A stretch of DNA of 64,000 bases from NCBI RefSeq assembly GCF_010211765.1, contig NZ_PDWO01000010.1:62001-126000 (forward strand), given 5' to 3'. A program made the translations under genes and the position numbers. This stretch comes from Pseudoxanthomonas kaohsiungensis. GTDB lineage: Bacteria > Pseudomonadota > Gammaproteobacteria > Xanthomonadales > Xanthomonadaceae. Below, piece by piece: positions 28,226 to 37,075 of this stretch (within the stretch, counting starts at the first letter, position 1; each line of letters begins with the position of its first letter). The notes below the pieces were generated by a model. It was not told the DNA's origin. It did not search any database and was given only the letters and a program-made list of their open reading frames with translations.

Positions 28226-28327
28226 GTGGAGCGGGGCTTGCCCCGCTGCTCTGACGCGTAGAGCCGGGCTCGCCCGGCTGCTCCCGACCGGGACGCCCGC
28301 GGAGCCGCGGGGCAAGCCCCGCTCTAC
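28226..28327. repeat. Cluster of three GTAG-type palindromic repeats (REP-like)
   Basis: Three palindromic units sit just after pgi: GTGGAGCGGGGCTTGCCCCG (28226 on), GTAGAGCCGGGCTCGCCCGG (28258 on) and an inverted copy ending GCAAGCCCCGCTCTAC (28327). They match the GTAG-beginning short palindromes described as SMAG elements in Stenotrophomonas. They can fold as hairpins between convergent genes and may act as transcription or mRNA-stability elements. Confidence 0.8.
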
Positions 28328-28364
28328 CGGCAGGTGGGCGGATTACGACGCCGCCGGACGCGGG

Positions 28365-28640
28365 TCAGCTGCCGGGCCGGCCCTGCAGGTACTCCTCCAG
28401 CAGGGCCAGCTGCCCGATCGCCTCCGGGTGGCCGGCTGCGGCCGCCTCGCGCACCCGCGCCAGGTCGGGATGGCGGACCACCAGCAGGATGTCCTCGCAC
28501 CGTGGGCACAGGTACTCGCTGAGATCCTCGTGCGGCTGCAGGCTCATGTCGCGGCTGTCGCCACGCCATTCGCAAGCGGCGCATTCCACCGTGCGCGTGC
28601 GCCAGCCGGGCTGGAAGTAATCGTCGATCAGGTCGGGCAT
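28365..28640 (-). CDS. Small zinc-ribbon protein of unknown function
   Basis: A 91-residue protein, start MPDLIDDYFQPGWRTRTV. Two metal-binding pairs, CAAC (about residues 20-23) and CPRC (about 48-51), form a treble-clef or ribbon-type zinc site. The C-terminal half (VREAAAAGHPEAIGQLALLEEYL) is helical. I do not recognise a named family. It is the last gene downstream of the secreted esterase, 19 bases away, and probably shares its transcript. Confidence 0.65.
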   Translation of the reverse strand: MPDLIDDYFQPGWRTRTVECAACEWRGDSRDMSLQPHEDLSEYLCPRCEDILLVVRHPDLARVREAAAAGHPEAIGQLALLEEYLQGRPGS

Positions 28641-28659
28641 CGCGGGTTCCGGGCGTCGG

Positions 28660-29457
28660 TCAGCGCCGCTGGGCGAACAGCCACGCCCACATGGCCGCAT
28701 CGGAGTAGGTGGCGTCCCAGGCGTTGTGGTTGCCGTCGGGGTATTCGGTGTAGCGGAAGTCGGCGCCGACCGCCTGTGCGGCGCGGTGCAGCCTGCGGTC
28801 GTCCTCCGCCGGGACCAGGTCGTCGCGGGCGCCATGGAACAGCCAGGCCGGAACGTGCTTCAGGCGCGATGCCAGTGCGGTGTACGGGTCGGCCTCGCCC
28901 GCGACCGCGGTCACGAACAGCGTGGGCCGCTCCGCACGCGGCGGCTTCACGCCGCCACAGACCGGCACCAACGCGGCGAAACGCTGCGGCGCGGCCAGCG
29001 CCACCTCCCAGGTGCCGTAGCCGCCCATCGACATGCCGGTGGCATAGGTGCGCGCCGGGTCGCCGCCGAACTCGGCGCTGGCCGCATCGAGCGCGGCCAG
29101 CGCCATGCGCGCGTTGCTGCCCATCCACTCCTCGCCGCGGGGTACCTGCGGGAACACCACCAGGGCCGGAAAGGCATCCATGTTCCGGCGCAGCCAGTTG
29201 CCCAGCCCGGCCGTGGCCTGCGCCTGGCCGTCGCTGCCGCGCTCGCCCGAACCATGCAGGAACAGCACCACAGGCAGCGGCGCCTGGTGCGCCGAGGAGG
29301 GTACGAACACCGCGTAAGGGTAGCGGCGGCCCTCGTGCACGAGCTCGCGGTCGACGAAGTGGCCGGCACGCGCCGGCGACGCGGCGGCACGCGCGGGAAG
29401 CACCGGCAGGAGCAGTGAAAGCATGGCGGCGAGGATCAGGACGGGATTCGGGCGCAT
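28660..29457 (-). CDS. Secreted alpha/beta-hydrolase (esterase/polyhydroxybutyrate depolymerase-like)
   Basis: A 265-residue protein with signal peptide (NPVLILAAMLSLLLPVLPARAAA) and an esterase fold like CE1/LpqC hydrolases. The oxyanion region is LPVVLFLHGSGERG. The nucleophile Ser143 lies in GMSMGGYG. An acid is in HGARDDLVPAEDD and the histidine in YPDGNHNAWD, giving a complete Ser-Asp-His triad. The likely role is hydrolysis of extracellular or periplasmic esters; the substrate cannot be read. The start at 29457 is chosen for the signal peptide. Confidence 0.82.
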   Translation of the reverse strand: MRPNPVLILAAMLSLLLPVLPARAAASPARAGHFVDRELVHEGRRYPYAVFVPSSAHQAPLPVVLFLHGSGERGSDGQAQATAGLGNWLRRNMDAFPALVVFPQVPRGEEWMGSNARMALAALDAASAEFGGDPARTYATGMSMGGYGTWEVALAAPQRFAALVPVCGGVKPPRAERPTLFVTAVAGEADPYTALASRLKHVPAWLFHGARDDLVPAEDDRRLHRAAQAVGADFRYTEYPDGNHNAWDATYSDAAMWAWLFAQRR

Positions 29458-29618
29458 CGCCTTGGCGTGGGGACGGACGAGGACGCCAGCATAGCCGCCG
29501 GCACACTCCGCGGCGGTGAAGCGGGGCGCCGGCAGGCGCTGGCGCCACTCCAGCGGATGCCTGCGGGGAGGCAGTGCTGTCGCATGGAAGGGCATTCGTG
29601 CCTGGCGCGAGGGGTGGT

Positions 29619-30470
29619 TCAGCGGAGCGGATCCGGCGGCGGCAGCTCGTCGCGCACGCGCACGAAGCGGGCGAAGCGTGGCAGGCCGGTGGAGGTCAGC
29701 CCGTTGTAGCGGTAGGTCAGCCACGTGCCCACCGGTGGCGGGTCGCCGCGCTGTGCGTCGGTGAAGCCGCTGCCGATGCGGAACTGCCGGCCGTCCGCGG
29801 TGCGGACCTGCACAGCGCCCATCCGCCCGGCGTACTTGCCCTGCCCGGGGAGGTGCGCGACCACCTGCGCCTCGGCATCCTGGTAGGGCTTGTACTTGAG
29901 CAGGTCGTCGCTGCGACCGGCACGGTACAGCGCAGCGCCGCGGTGGAGCACCAGCCCTTCGCCGCCGGCGGCGACCACGCGGGCGAGTTCGGCATCGACT
30001 TCGCTGGCGGACCCGAAATGACGCTGCGGGATCATCGCCAGCGTCGGCGAGCCGGCGGCCGCCACCAGCCGGCGCATGCGCACGACCCGCCCGGTGAACG
30101 GCCCCGGGTGCGCGGGCAGGTCGAACACCATGAACCGCACTCCGCGCCAGGCGCGTGGGTCGGCGTCGAGGCGACGGACGAGGGCGCTCACCTCGTCGAA
30201 GCGGCCGCGCCCGAGCCACAGTTCGCCCTCCATCGGCTCGCCCGGCCAGCCGCGCGTGAAGCCGGGTGGGGGAGTGATCGGCGCACCGCCCCGGGTCCAC
30301 AACCGCTGGCCGTCCCAGCGGCCACGCACGCCATCGAGCTTCTCGCTGACCAGGAACTCCGGCACCGCGACGCCGTGCCGGTACGACGTGGCCAGCATCG
30401 GCGCGGTCGCGGGGGCGGGCAGCACCGGCCCGGCCAGGAAGCACAGCAGGACCAGCAGCAAGGCGCGCAT
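29619..30470 (-). CDS. ligE: ATP-dependent DNA ligase with signal peptide (LigE type)
   Basis: A 283-residue minimal ATP-dependent DNA ligase. The lysine to be adenylated is Lys44 in SEKLDGVRGRWDG (motif I). FMVFDLPAHPGPF (motif III region), GGEGLVLHRG (motif IV) and LLKYKPYQDAEAQVV (motif V) follow, with a short oligonucleotide-binding C-terminus. The first 20 residues (LLLVLLCFLAGPVLPAPA) look like a signal peptide, as known for LigE enzymes of Gram-negative bacteria, suggesting periplasmic action, perhaps on DNA taken up. There is no DNA-binding or nuclease extension. Confidence 0.87.
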   Translation of the reverse strand: MRALLLVLLCFLAGPVLPAPATAPMLATSYRHGVAVPEFLVSEKLDGVRGRWDGQRLWTRGGAPITPPPGFTRGWPGEPMEGELWLGRGRFDEVSALVRRLDADPRAWRGVRFMVFDLPAHPGPFTGRVVRMRRLVAAAGSPTLAMIPQRHFGSASEVDAELARVVAAGGEGLVLHRGAALYRAGRSDDLLKYKPYQDAEAQVVAHLPGQGKYAGRMGAVQVRTADGRQFRIGSGFTDAQRGDPPPVGTWLTYRYNGLTSTGLPRFARFVRVRDELPPPDPLR

Positions 30471-30576
30471 GGCAGCGTTCGCGGAGGATGGACCCGCAGC
30501 TTCGCCCAGGCGGACTGCCTCCGCGCTCGGCGCGGAGCGGTGGTGCGCGTAGGAAAACGCCCCGTGCCGGGCCGAG

Positions 30577-31938
30577 TCAGTGCAGCAGGATCAGCGTGGC
30601 CAGGCCCAGGAAGCAGAAGAAGCCCATCACGTCGGTGACCGCGGTGACGACCACCGTGCCGGCCACGGCCGGGTCGATGTTCATGCGCTTGAGCAGCAGG
30701 GGCAGGAGGACGCCGGCGCTGGCGGCGGCGCAGAAGTTCAATACCAGGGCCAGGGCGATCACCAGCGACAGCAGCAGGCTGTGGAACCAGAGGAACGCGA
30801 TGATCCCGACGATGCCGCCGATCAGGATGCCGTTGATCAGGGCCACGCGGAGCTCCTTCCAGAGCAGGATCCTGGCATTGCTCGGGCCGACCTGACCGAG
30901 GGCCAGGCCGCGCACCATCAGCGTGAGCACCTGCACCGCGGCGTTGCCGCCGATGCCGGCCACGATCGGCATCAGCACCGCCAGGGCGACGATCTTCTGC
31001 AGGGTCACCTCGAACTGCCCGATCACGCTGGCCGCCAGGAACGCGGTGAACAGGTTGATGCCGAGCCAGACCACGCGACCGCGCACGGCGCGCCTGACCG
31101 GCGAGAACAGGTCCTCGTCCTCGTCCAGGCCGGCCGCGCCCAGGGCCTGGTGCTCGGCCTGCTCGCGGATGATGTCGACCACGTCGTCGATGGTGATGCG
31201 GCCGAGCAGGATGTTGTTGTCGTCCACCACCGGCGCCGAGACCCAGTCGTGGTCGGAGAACTGGCGCGCCACTTCCTGCGCGCCTTCGCCCACGTCGATC
31301 GCCGGCTGCTCGTCGTCGATCAGCCGGTTGATCGGGGTGGAATCCTCGTGCGTGACCAGCGACGCCAGCGACACCCGGCCCAGGTACTGGTGGCGGCGGC
31401 TGACCACGTAGAGGTGGTCGGTGTGGTCGGGCAGTTCGCCGCGCAGGCGCAGGTAGCGCAGCACGACGTCGACGTTGACGTCGGCGCGCACGGTGACCAC
31501 GTCCGGGTTCATCAGGCGGCCGGCGCTGTCCTCGGGATAGGACAGCACCTGCTCCAGGCGCTCGCGGTTCTCGCGGTCCATCGACTTGAGGACCTCGTCG
31601 ATGACCGTGTCGGGCAGGTCCTCGACCAGGTCGGCCAGGTCGTCGATCTCCAGGTCTTCGACCGCGGCGACCAGCTCGTCCGGGTCCATGTCCGCGATCA
31701 GGCTCTCGCGGACCTCGTCGCCCACGTGCAGCAGCACTTCGCCGTCGTCTTCGGCGTCGACCAGGCCCCAGACGACCTCGCGCTTGCCCGGCGGCAGCGA
31801 CTCGAGCAGATTGCCGATCTCGGCCGGGGCCAGGGTGTTGACCAGCCGCCGCACCGGGCCCAGCCGGCCGCTGTCCAGCGCATCGGACAGCAGGCGCAGC
31901 TGGCGCGCGGTCTTGTCGTGGCGGACGGCTTCGGCCAT
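30577..31938 (-). CDS. mgtE: Magnesium transporter MgtE
   Basis: A 453-residue Mg2+ channel of the inner membrane. Domains in order: MgtE N domain (about 1-125, with acidic DAEDDGEVLLHVGDEVRESL), two CBS domains (about 130-260, e.g. YVVSRRHQYLGRVSLASLVTHEDSTPINRLI), a connecting helix, and five transmembrane helices to the end (from WLGINLFTAFLAASVIGQ). The pore-region VLMPIVAGIGGNAAVQVLT is conserved. It ends the minus-strand pts operon region; a palindromic repeat separates it from ptsI. Confidence 0.95.
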   Translation of the reverse strand: MAEAVRHDKTARQLRLLSDALDSGRLGPVRRLVNTLAPAEIGNLLESLPPGKREVVWGLVDAEDDGEVLLHVGDEVRESLIADMDPDELVAAVEDLEIDDLADLVEDLPDTVIDEVLKSMDRENRERLEQVLSYPEDSAGRLMNPDVVTVRADVNVDVVLRYLRLRGELPDHTDHLYVVSRRHQYLGRVSLASLVTHEDSTPINRLIDDEQPAIDVGEGAQEVARQFSDHDWVSAPVVDDNNILLGRITIDDVVDIIREQAEHQALGAAGLDEDEDLFSPVRRAVRGRVVWLGINLFTAFLAASVIGQFEVTLQKIVALAVLMPIVAGIGGNAAVQVLTLMVRGLALGQVGPSNARILLWKELRVALINGILIGGIVGIIAFLWFHSLLLSLVIALALVLNFCAAASAGVLLPLLLKRMNIDPAVAGTVVVTAVTDVMGFFCFLGLATLILLH

Positions 31939-32031
31939 GCGCGTCTCCGGTGGCGGGCGGGTGCCGCGGTGGAGGTGCGCGGCGGGTCAGGCGTTCATGG
32001 CCGCCATTATCGCCCGCATGCGCCGCGTTGT

Positions 32032-32150
32032 GTAGGAGCCCAGCTTGCTGGCGACCGGGGCGTCGGGACACGAGGGCGCCGCCTGTGCGCCAGTGTGTCG
32101 TGTCGCGGGCGCTTTTCCACGGACGGATGTCCGGTCTCCCCGGCTCCTAC
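32032..32150. repeat. GTAGGAGC-type palindromic repeat pair overlapping the ptsI stop
   Basis: The segment starts GTAGGAGCCCAGCTTGCTGG and ends with the inverted arm CCGGCTCCTAC, with an imperfect palindromic middle. This is a second intergenic repeat family, distinct from the GTAGAGC elements. The last arm contains the TAG stop codon of ptsI (32147-32149 on the minus strand), so the repeat begins inside the gene end. About 90 bases on its other side lead to the mgtE start. Confidence 0.65.
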
Positions 32151-33865
32151 CGGGACACCGCTTCCTGCAGCCAGCGCTCGATCGCGCTGCGGTCGCGGGC
32201 CTGCAGCAGCTTGCCGGCCCGTTCGCGCAGGCTGTCGAGCCGGCATTCGCGGATCGCGCGACGCAGCTCGAGCAGGCTCGCCGGATGCAGGCTGAACTCC
32301 CTGAGTCCTATCGCCAGCAGCAGCGGCGCCAGGCGGGTGTCTCCCGCCATCTCGCCGCAGACCGCTACCGGCGTGCCCGACTGCGCGCCGGCGCCGATCA
32401 CGTGCGCGAGCAGCCGCAGCACGCCTGGATGCAGCGGCGAGTACAGGTCGCCGAGTGCGTCGTTGTTGCGGTCCACCGCCAGCAGGTACTGGACCAGGTC
32501 GTTGGTGCCGATCGACATGAAGTCGACCGCGTCGACCAGGCCATGCACGCCGATGGCAGCGGCCGGCACCTCGATCATCGCGCCCAGCGGCGGGGTCACG
32601 ACCACCACGCCCCGGCGTTTCACCGCGGCCACCGCGCGGCGCAGGCGCCGGCGTACCAGCAGCACCTCCTCGCGGCAGCTGACCATGGGCACCAGCACGC
32701 GCACCGGTCCGTAGGCGGCGGCACGGGCGATGGCGCGCAGCTGCGTGTCGAACACCTGGTCGTACAGCAGCGACAGGCGCACGCCGCGCACGCCCAGCGC
32801 CGGGTTGTCCTCGTTGGCCAGGCTCAGGCCGGTGCGGTCGGCCTTGTCCGCGCCCAGGTCCAGGGTGCGGAACGTGACCGGCCGCCCGCTCATGCCCAGC
32901 ACCGCGTCGCGGTAGACCTGGAACTGTTCGTCCTCGTCGGGCAGCTCGTTGCGCTGCAGGAACAGGAACTCGGTGCGGTAGAGGCCGACCCCGGCCGCGC
33001 CCAGCGCGTGCGCGCGGGCCACGTCCTCGCGGGATTCGGCATTGGCGTAGAGGGCGATGTCGACGCCGTCGCGGGTACGCGTGGGCTTGCTGCGCAGGCG
33101 TTCCAGGTCGCGGCGCGCGCGCGCGTCCTGCTGTTCGCGCTGCTGGTAGCGGCGCAGGTCGGCCGCATCGGGGTCGACCACGACCTCGCCGGTCTCGCCG
33201 TCGACCATGACCACGTCGCCGTCGTTGATCCGGGCGAGCGCCTCGGCGGCGCCGACGACCAGCGGCAGGTGCAGGCTGCGGGCGAGGATGGCGCTGTGCG
33301 AGAGCGGGCTGCCGGCGGCCGAGACGATGGCGACTACGCCCTGGGCCTGCAGCTGCGCCAGCTCCGACGGGGCGACGTTGTCGCAGACCAGCACCTCGCC
33401 GGCGGTGCCGCGGGGCAGGGGCTCGCGCCGCTGCAGATGCGCGTTGATCCGGCCGATGATGTGGTCGAGGTCGTCGAGCCGGCTGCGCAGGTAGGGGTCG
33501 TCCATCTGCTCGAAGACCGCGGCCAGGCGGTCGCGCTGCACGCGCAGGGCGTAGCCGGCGGAGTAGCGCTCCTGCCGGACCAGCGTTTCCAGGGCCTGGA
33601 CCAGTTCCGGGTCGTCGAGCAGCAGCGCGTGCAGGTCGATGAACTCGAACGCTTCCTTCGACAGCGCGCCCTGCAGCTTCTCGCGCAGCGCGCGCATCTC
33701 CGCGCGCGCCGCCTCCAGCGCATCGTGCAGGCGCTGCGCTTCCGCATCCGCCTGGGCCGCGGGGACGCGCTGCTCGGCCATCTCCAGCGCGTGCGGCAGG
33801 CGCACGCGGGCGCGGCCCAGGGCGAGGCCGCGCGAGGCACCATGGCCGGCGAAGTCGTGCCTCAT
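32147..33865 (-). CDS. ptsI: Phosphoenolpyruvate-protein phosphotransferase (PTS enzyme I)
   Basis: A 572-residue enzyme I that moves phosphate from PEP to HPr. The phosphorylated histidine is His190 in AAGSPLSHSAILAR. The PEP-binding barrel shows GVGLYRTEFLFL, GADKADRTG-like TFRTLDLGADK, and the signature DFMSIGTNDLVQYLLAVDRNN. No GAF domain precedes it, so it is the ordinary enzyme and not PtsP. It lies downstream of EIIA-Man and HPr genes. No EIIB/EIIC permease is present nearby, suggesting a regulatory chain. Confidence 0.95.
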   Translation of the reverse strand: MRHDFAGHGASRGLALGRARVRLPHALEMAEQRVPAAQADAEAQRLHDALEAARAEMRALREKLQGALSKEAFEFIDLHALLLDDPELVQALETLVRQERYSAGYALRVQRDRLAAVFEQMDDPYLRSRLDDLDHIIGRINAHLQRREPLPRGTAGEVLVCDNVAPSELAQLQAQGVVAIVSAAGSPLSHSAILARSLHLPLVVGAAEALARINDGDVVMVDGETGEVVVDPDAADLRRYQQREQQDARARRDLERLRSKPTRTRDGVDIALYANAESREDVARAHALGAAGVGLYRTEFLFLQRNELPDEDEQFQVYRDAVLGMSGRPVTFRTLDLGADKADRTGLSLANEDNPALGVRGVRLSLLYDQVFDTQLRAIARAAAYGPVRVLVPMVSCREEVLLVRRRLRRAVAAVKRRGVVVVTPPLGAMIEVPAAAIGVHGLVDAVDFMSIGTNDLVQYLLAVDRNNDALGDLYSPLHPGVLRLLAHVIGAGAQSGTPVAVCGEMAGDTRLAPLLLAIGLREFSLHPASLLELRRAIRECRLDSLRERAGKLLQARDRSAIERWLQEAVSR

Positions 33866-33947
33866 GGGGCTGGCCCGGCGCTTCCGGCCGTGGCGGCGAT
33901 GCAGGGACGGCGCGACCGAGCGCGTGGCAGCCCCGGCGCGCCCATGT

Positions 33948-34217
33948 TCAGGCGTCCTCGTCGAAACGGCGCTCGAACAGGGACGCGATGGCCTCCATCG
34001 CTTCGGCCTCGTCCACTCCGTCGGTGCGGACGGTCACCGGGGTGCCCTGGCCGGCGGCGAGCAGCATCACGCCCATGATGCTCTTGGCGTTGACCTCGCG
34101 CCCCTTCGCCTGCAGGGTCACGCCGCAGCGGAACGGCGCCAGTTCCTGCACCAGCTTGGCGGTGGCCCGGGCGTGGAGGCCGAGGCGGTTGGAGACGGTG
34201 AGTTCACGTTCAAGCAT
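33948..34217 (-). CDS. ptsH: Phosphocarrier protein HPr
   Basis: An 89-residue HPr. Starting at the ATG at 34217, the catalytic histidine falls at exactly 15 (NRLGLHARA) and the regulatory serine at exactly 46 (NAKSIMGVM), which decides this start over the in-frame ATG six codons upstream. His15 receives phosphate from enzyme I, and Ser46 is the HprK target encoded nearby. The start overlaps the end of the EIIA gene by 8 bases. Confidence 0.96.
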   Translation of the reverse strand: MLERELTVSNRLGLHARATAKLVQELAPFRCGVTLQAKGREVNAKSIMGVMLLAAGQGTPVTVRTDGVDEAEAMEAIASLFERRFDEDA

Positions 34218-34602
34218 CGTCGATGATCGCTCCATTGCGAGTGCCTGCCGCCGCCGTGGCGGGCAGGTGGTCCAGTCCCTGTTCCGGATAATTCATGACC
34301 CGCAGCAGCATCGGCAGGCTCAGTGCCGCCACCCGCCGCACCGGCGTCCCCAACCGGGCCACCTTCGCGGCCAGGTTGCTGGGGCTGGCGCCGTACAGGT
34401 CGGTCAGCACCAGCACGCCGTCCCCGTCGTCGACCCGGCGCAGCGCCGCGGAAGCGGCCGGCAGCAGCTGTTCCAGGTCCGCATCGAAGGGCACTTCGAA
34501 CGCTTCCGTCCGCAGCGGCAGGTTGCGCAGCAGGGTGGTTGCGACCGCCAGGACCGCGCTGCCGACGCCGGGGTGGGTGATCAGGAGAATGCCACAGGCC
34601 AT
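34210..34602 (-). CDS. PTS EIIA component, mannose family
   Basis: A 130-residue EIIA domain of the mannose (Man) family. The phosphorylatable histidine is His10 in LLITHPGVGS. LVLTDLYGASPSN and the region RVAALSLPMLLRVMNY complete the fold. It stands alone, without the IIB, IIC and IID parts of a permease, so it is likely a regulatory phosphate acceptor, as in other alphaproteobacterial and xanthomonad rapZ-linked operons. It is transcribed after rapZ across a REP-like repeat. Confidence 0.9.
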   Translation of the reverse strand: MACGILLITHPGVGSAVLAVATTLLRNLPLRTEAFEVPFDADLEQLLPAASAALRRVDDGDGVLVLTDLYGASPSNLAAKVARLGTPVRRVAALSLPMLLRVMNYPEQGLDHLPATAAAGTRNGAIIDDA

Positions 34603-34635
34603 GGCGGAAAGTTAACAGAGCGCTATGACCGCCGG

Positions 34636-34706
34636 GTAGAGCGGGGCTTGCCCCGCTTGGCCTACGGCACCCGGGCAGGCCCGCAGCGGGGCGAGCCCCG
34701 CTCTAC
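34636..34706. repeat. Inverted pair of GTAGAGC palindromic repeats (REP-like)
   Basis: GTAGAGCGGGGCTTGCCCCG (34636 on) and its inverse AGCGGGGCGAGCCCCGCTCTAC-like copy ending at 34706 face each other within 71 bases between rapZ and the EIIA gene. Same family as the cluster after pgi (28226-28327). Because it is inside an operon-like series it could modulate readthrough or transcript processing. Confidence 0.8.
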
Positions 34707-34755
34707 GAGGCCGCGTTTCGGCCTGCGCCGGTGGCGCAGATCCCGGTCCGCCGCG

Positions 34756-35628
34756 TCAGTCCTGCTCGCGGTGGTAGGTGGCCACTTCTTCCCAGCCCTG
34801 GGTCCGGGCGTGGGCCGCCAGCCGCTCGGCCAGGTAGACCGAGCGGTGCTTGCCCCCGGTGCAGCCGAAGGCGACGGTGACGTAGGCCCGGGTCTCGTTG
34901 CGCAGCCGGGGCAGCCAGGTGTCAAGGAAGCCGGCGACCTGGCCGACGTACAGCGTCACGTCCGGCTGCGCGTCGAGGTAGTCGCGGACCCGGCCGTCGC
35001 GTCCGGTCAGGGGTCGAAGCTCGTCGTCCCAGTGCGGGTTGGGCAGCACCCGGGCGTCGAACACGAAGTCGGCCTCCTCCGGCACCCCGTGTCGGTAGGC
35101 GAACGACTCGAACAGCAGCGACAGGCCGGGGCTGTGCTCCAGGGCGAAGCCGGTGATGACCTGGCGCCGCAACTGGTGGACGTTGAGCGTGCTGGTGTCG
35201 ATGACCGTGTCCGCTTCCCCGCGCAGCGGCGCGGTCAGCTCGCGCTCGCGGACCAGCGCCTCGGGCAGCGACAGGCCCAGGCGGGTGAGCGGGTGCCGGC
35301 GCCGGGTGTCGGCGAAGCGGCGCAGCAACACCTCGTCGCTGGATTCGAAGTAGAGCAGGCGCGCGTCCACGCCGAGCGATTCGGCGGTCGCGCGCCACTC
35401 GGACAGCCGGCTCAGGTCGCTGTGCCGGCTGCGCACGTCGATGCCCACCGCCATCCGCGGCGGCAGCCCGTCCTCGCGGATCATGCTGCGCACGAACGCA
35501 GGCAGCAGCTCCACCGGCAGGTTGTCGACGCAGTAGTAGTCCAGGTCCTCGAAGGTCTTGAGCGCGACCGACTTGCCCGACCCGGACAGGCCGCTGACGA
35601 TCACCAGGGTGGGGCGGGCGCCGTTCAC
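34756..35628 (-). CDS. rapZ: RNase adapter protein RapZ (nucleotide-binding)
   Basis: A 290-residue P-loop protein. It starts with GTG at 35628, giving the standard N-terminus and a 4-base overlap (GTGA) with the hprK stop. The Walker A is [27 protein letters not shown]. The C-terminal RNA-binding domain contains [23 protein letters not shown] and the motif [17 protein letters not shown]. In Escherichia coli RapZ guides RNase E to GlmZ. In this group the RNA target is not known. Confidence 0.94.
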   Translation of the reverse strand: MNGARPTLVIVSGLSGSGKSVALKTFEDLDYYCVDNLPVELLPAFVRSMIREDGLPPRMAVGIDVRSRHSDLSRLSEWRATAESLGVDARLLYFESSDEVLLRRFADTRRRHPLTRLGLSLPEALVRERELTAPLRGEADTVIDTSTLNVHQLRRQVITGFALEHSPGLSLLFESFAYRHGVPEEADFVFDARVLPNPHWDDELRPLTGRDGRVRDYLDAQPDVTLYVGQVAGFLDTWLPRLRNETRAYVTVAFGCTGGKHRSVYLAERLAAHARTQGWEEVATYHREQD

Positions 35629-36578
35629 GAGCCGCGCCGCTCGAGCAGGTTGCTGTGCCGGGCGATGAACATCGCCGCCGGGTCGATGCCCTTGGTGCGC
35701 AGGATGTGCAGGCGGGTGGCCGCCTCGGTCAGCACGGCCAGGTTGCGGCCGGGCATGACCGGGAGGGTGATCAGCGGCACGTCCAGGTCCAGCACGTGGC
35801 GGGTGCCCGAATCGCCGGTCAGGCGCTCGTAGCCGTGCGGGTTGGGCTCGGTCATCGGCCGGGTCAGGTGCACGATCAATCGCAGGTACTTGTTCTTCTT
35901 CACCGCCGTGTCGCCGAACATCTCGCGCACGTTGAGCACGCCCAGGCCGCGCACTTCCAGCAGGTCCTGCAGCAGCTCCGGGCAGGTGCCGTCGAGCACG
36001 TCCGGTGCGATCTGGGTGAACTCGGGGGCATCGTCGGCGACCAGGCGGTGGCCGCGGCTGAGCAGCTCCAGCGCCAGCTCGCTCTTGCCCGATCCGGCTT
36101 CGCCGGTGATCAGCACCCCGATCGAGTAGATCTCCATGAACACCCCGTGCAGGGTCACCCGCGGCGCCAGGTGGCGGGCGAGGTGGTAGGAGAGGTGGTT
36201 GAGCAGCTCGTGCCCGCGCTTGGGCGACACCCACAGGGGGGTGTCGCTTTCCTCGGCCGCCGTGCGCAGGTCTTCGGGGCAGGACTGGTTCTTGCTGATC
36301 ACCAGCGCCAGCGGACGGAACTGGGTGATCTTCTCGATCGTCTCCCAGCGCAGGCGCGCGTCAAGCGAATCGAGCCACGCCAGCTCCTCGCTGCCGAGGA
36401 TCTGCACCTTGTTCGGGTAGACCGCATTGAGGTAACCGGCCAGCGAGGGGCGGCGCGCATTGGTGTCGCCCGATTCGATCCCGCGGTTCTCGCCCTTGCG
36501 GCCGGCCAGCCAGCGCAGGCCGAGCTTTTCCTGCTGCTGTTCGAACAGCTCGCGCGCGGTGATGCTGGCGTTCCTCAT
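35625..36578 (-). CDS. hprK: HPr kinase/phosphorylase
   Basis: A 317-residue bifunctional enzyme that phosphorylates HPr at Ser46 and removes that phosphate. The N-terminal DRTGG-like domain covers about 1-130, and the kinase domain has Walker [20 protein letters not shown] with VADD, followed by the HprK signature [16 protein letters not shown]. The ATG at 36578 gives the family length. The phosphorylase-associated C-terminus is present. It sits between hpf and rapZ where enterobacteria have ptsN. Confidence 0.95.
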   Translation of the reverse strand: MRNASITARELFEQQQEKLGLRWLAGRKGENRGIESGDTNARRPSLAGYLNAVYPNKVQILGSEELAWLDSLDARLRWETIEKITQFRPLALVISKNQSCPEDLRTAAEESDTPLWVSPKRGHELLNHLSYHLARHLAPRVTLHGVFMEIYSIGVLITGEAGSGKSELALELLSRGHRLVADDAPEFTQIAPDVLDGTCPELLQDLLEVRGLGVLNVREMFGDTAVKKNKYLRLIVHLTRPMTEPNPHGYERLTGDSGTRHVLDLDVPLITLPVMPGRNLAVLTEAATRLHILRTKGIDPAAMFIARHSNLLERRGS

Positions 36579-36686
36579 GCAGCCCGGCCTCGTCGATGGG
36601 GACGGGGCGATTGTCGCGCAAATGCGGCGTCCGTGCCGGCGGCGCGCGGCGGCCGGCACGGAGCGGGGGTGGGCGAAGGGCGCCGG

Positions 36687-37007
36687 TCAGAGTGCGTCGG
36701 TGACCACCCGCGGGGCGTGGTGGTCCTGCTGCTTTTCCTTGTGCTTGAGGATGAGCCGGTCGAGCTTGTCGGCCAGCAGGTCGATCGCCGCGTACATGTT
36801 CTCGCCTTCGGCGTCGGCGTGCAGGGTCTTGCCGGGCACCGTCAGGTTGGCCTCGGCGTGGTGGGCCGGCTTGCGCAGCCCCAGCTGGACGCGGACCTGG
36901 ATGGGCTGGTCGAAATGGCGGTCGAGGCGCTGCAGCTTCTCCTCGACGTACTCGCGCAGGGGCTGGGTGACTTCAAGCTGCTGCCCGTACGTTTCGATGC
37001 GCATCAT
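36687..37007 (-). CDS. hpf: Ribosome hibernation promoting factor (short form)
   Basis: A 106-residue protein of the RaiA/HPF family that binds the 30S subunit and supports 100S ribosome formation in stationary phase. The beta-alpha-beta-beta-beta-alpha fold is visible: GQQLEVTQPLREYVEEKLQRLDRHFD at the start, NLTVPGKTLHADAEGENMYAAIDLLADKLDRLILKHKEK at the end. Absence of the dimerising C-terminal domain makes it the short type. It follows rpoN by 68 bases, the common gammaproteobacterial order. Confidence 0.93.
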   Translation of the reverse strand: MMRIETYGQQLEVTQPLREYVEEKLQRLDRHFDQPIQVRVQLGLRKPAHHAEANLTVPGKTLHADAEGENMYAAIDLLADKLDRLILKHKEKQQDHHAPRVVTDAL

Positions 37008-37075
37008 GTACCTCCTTGGTCGTTGCCGCGAATGGCGGCTCCGCCCCAGGCGGGCGTTTCGGTCGTGCGTGCCGC

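Noticed and set aside
28226-28327. CRISPR array
   Set aside because: Units are palindromic, inverted relative to each other and unevenly spaced, with no spacers; they are REP-like elements. No CRISPR or cas gene was seen in the window.
32147-33865. PtsP (nitrogen PTS enzyme I)
   Set aside because: No N-terminal GAF domain; the protein begins directly with the HPr-binding part and is of ordinary EI length.
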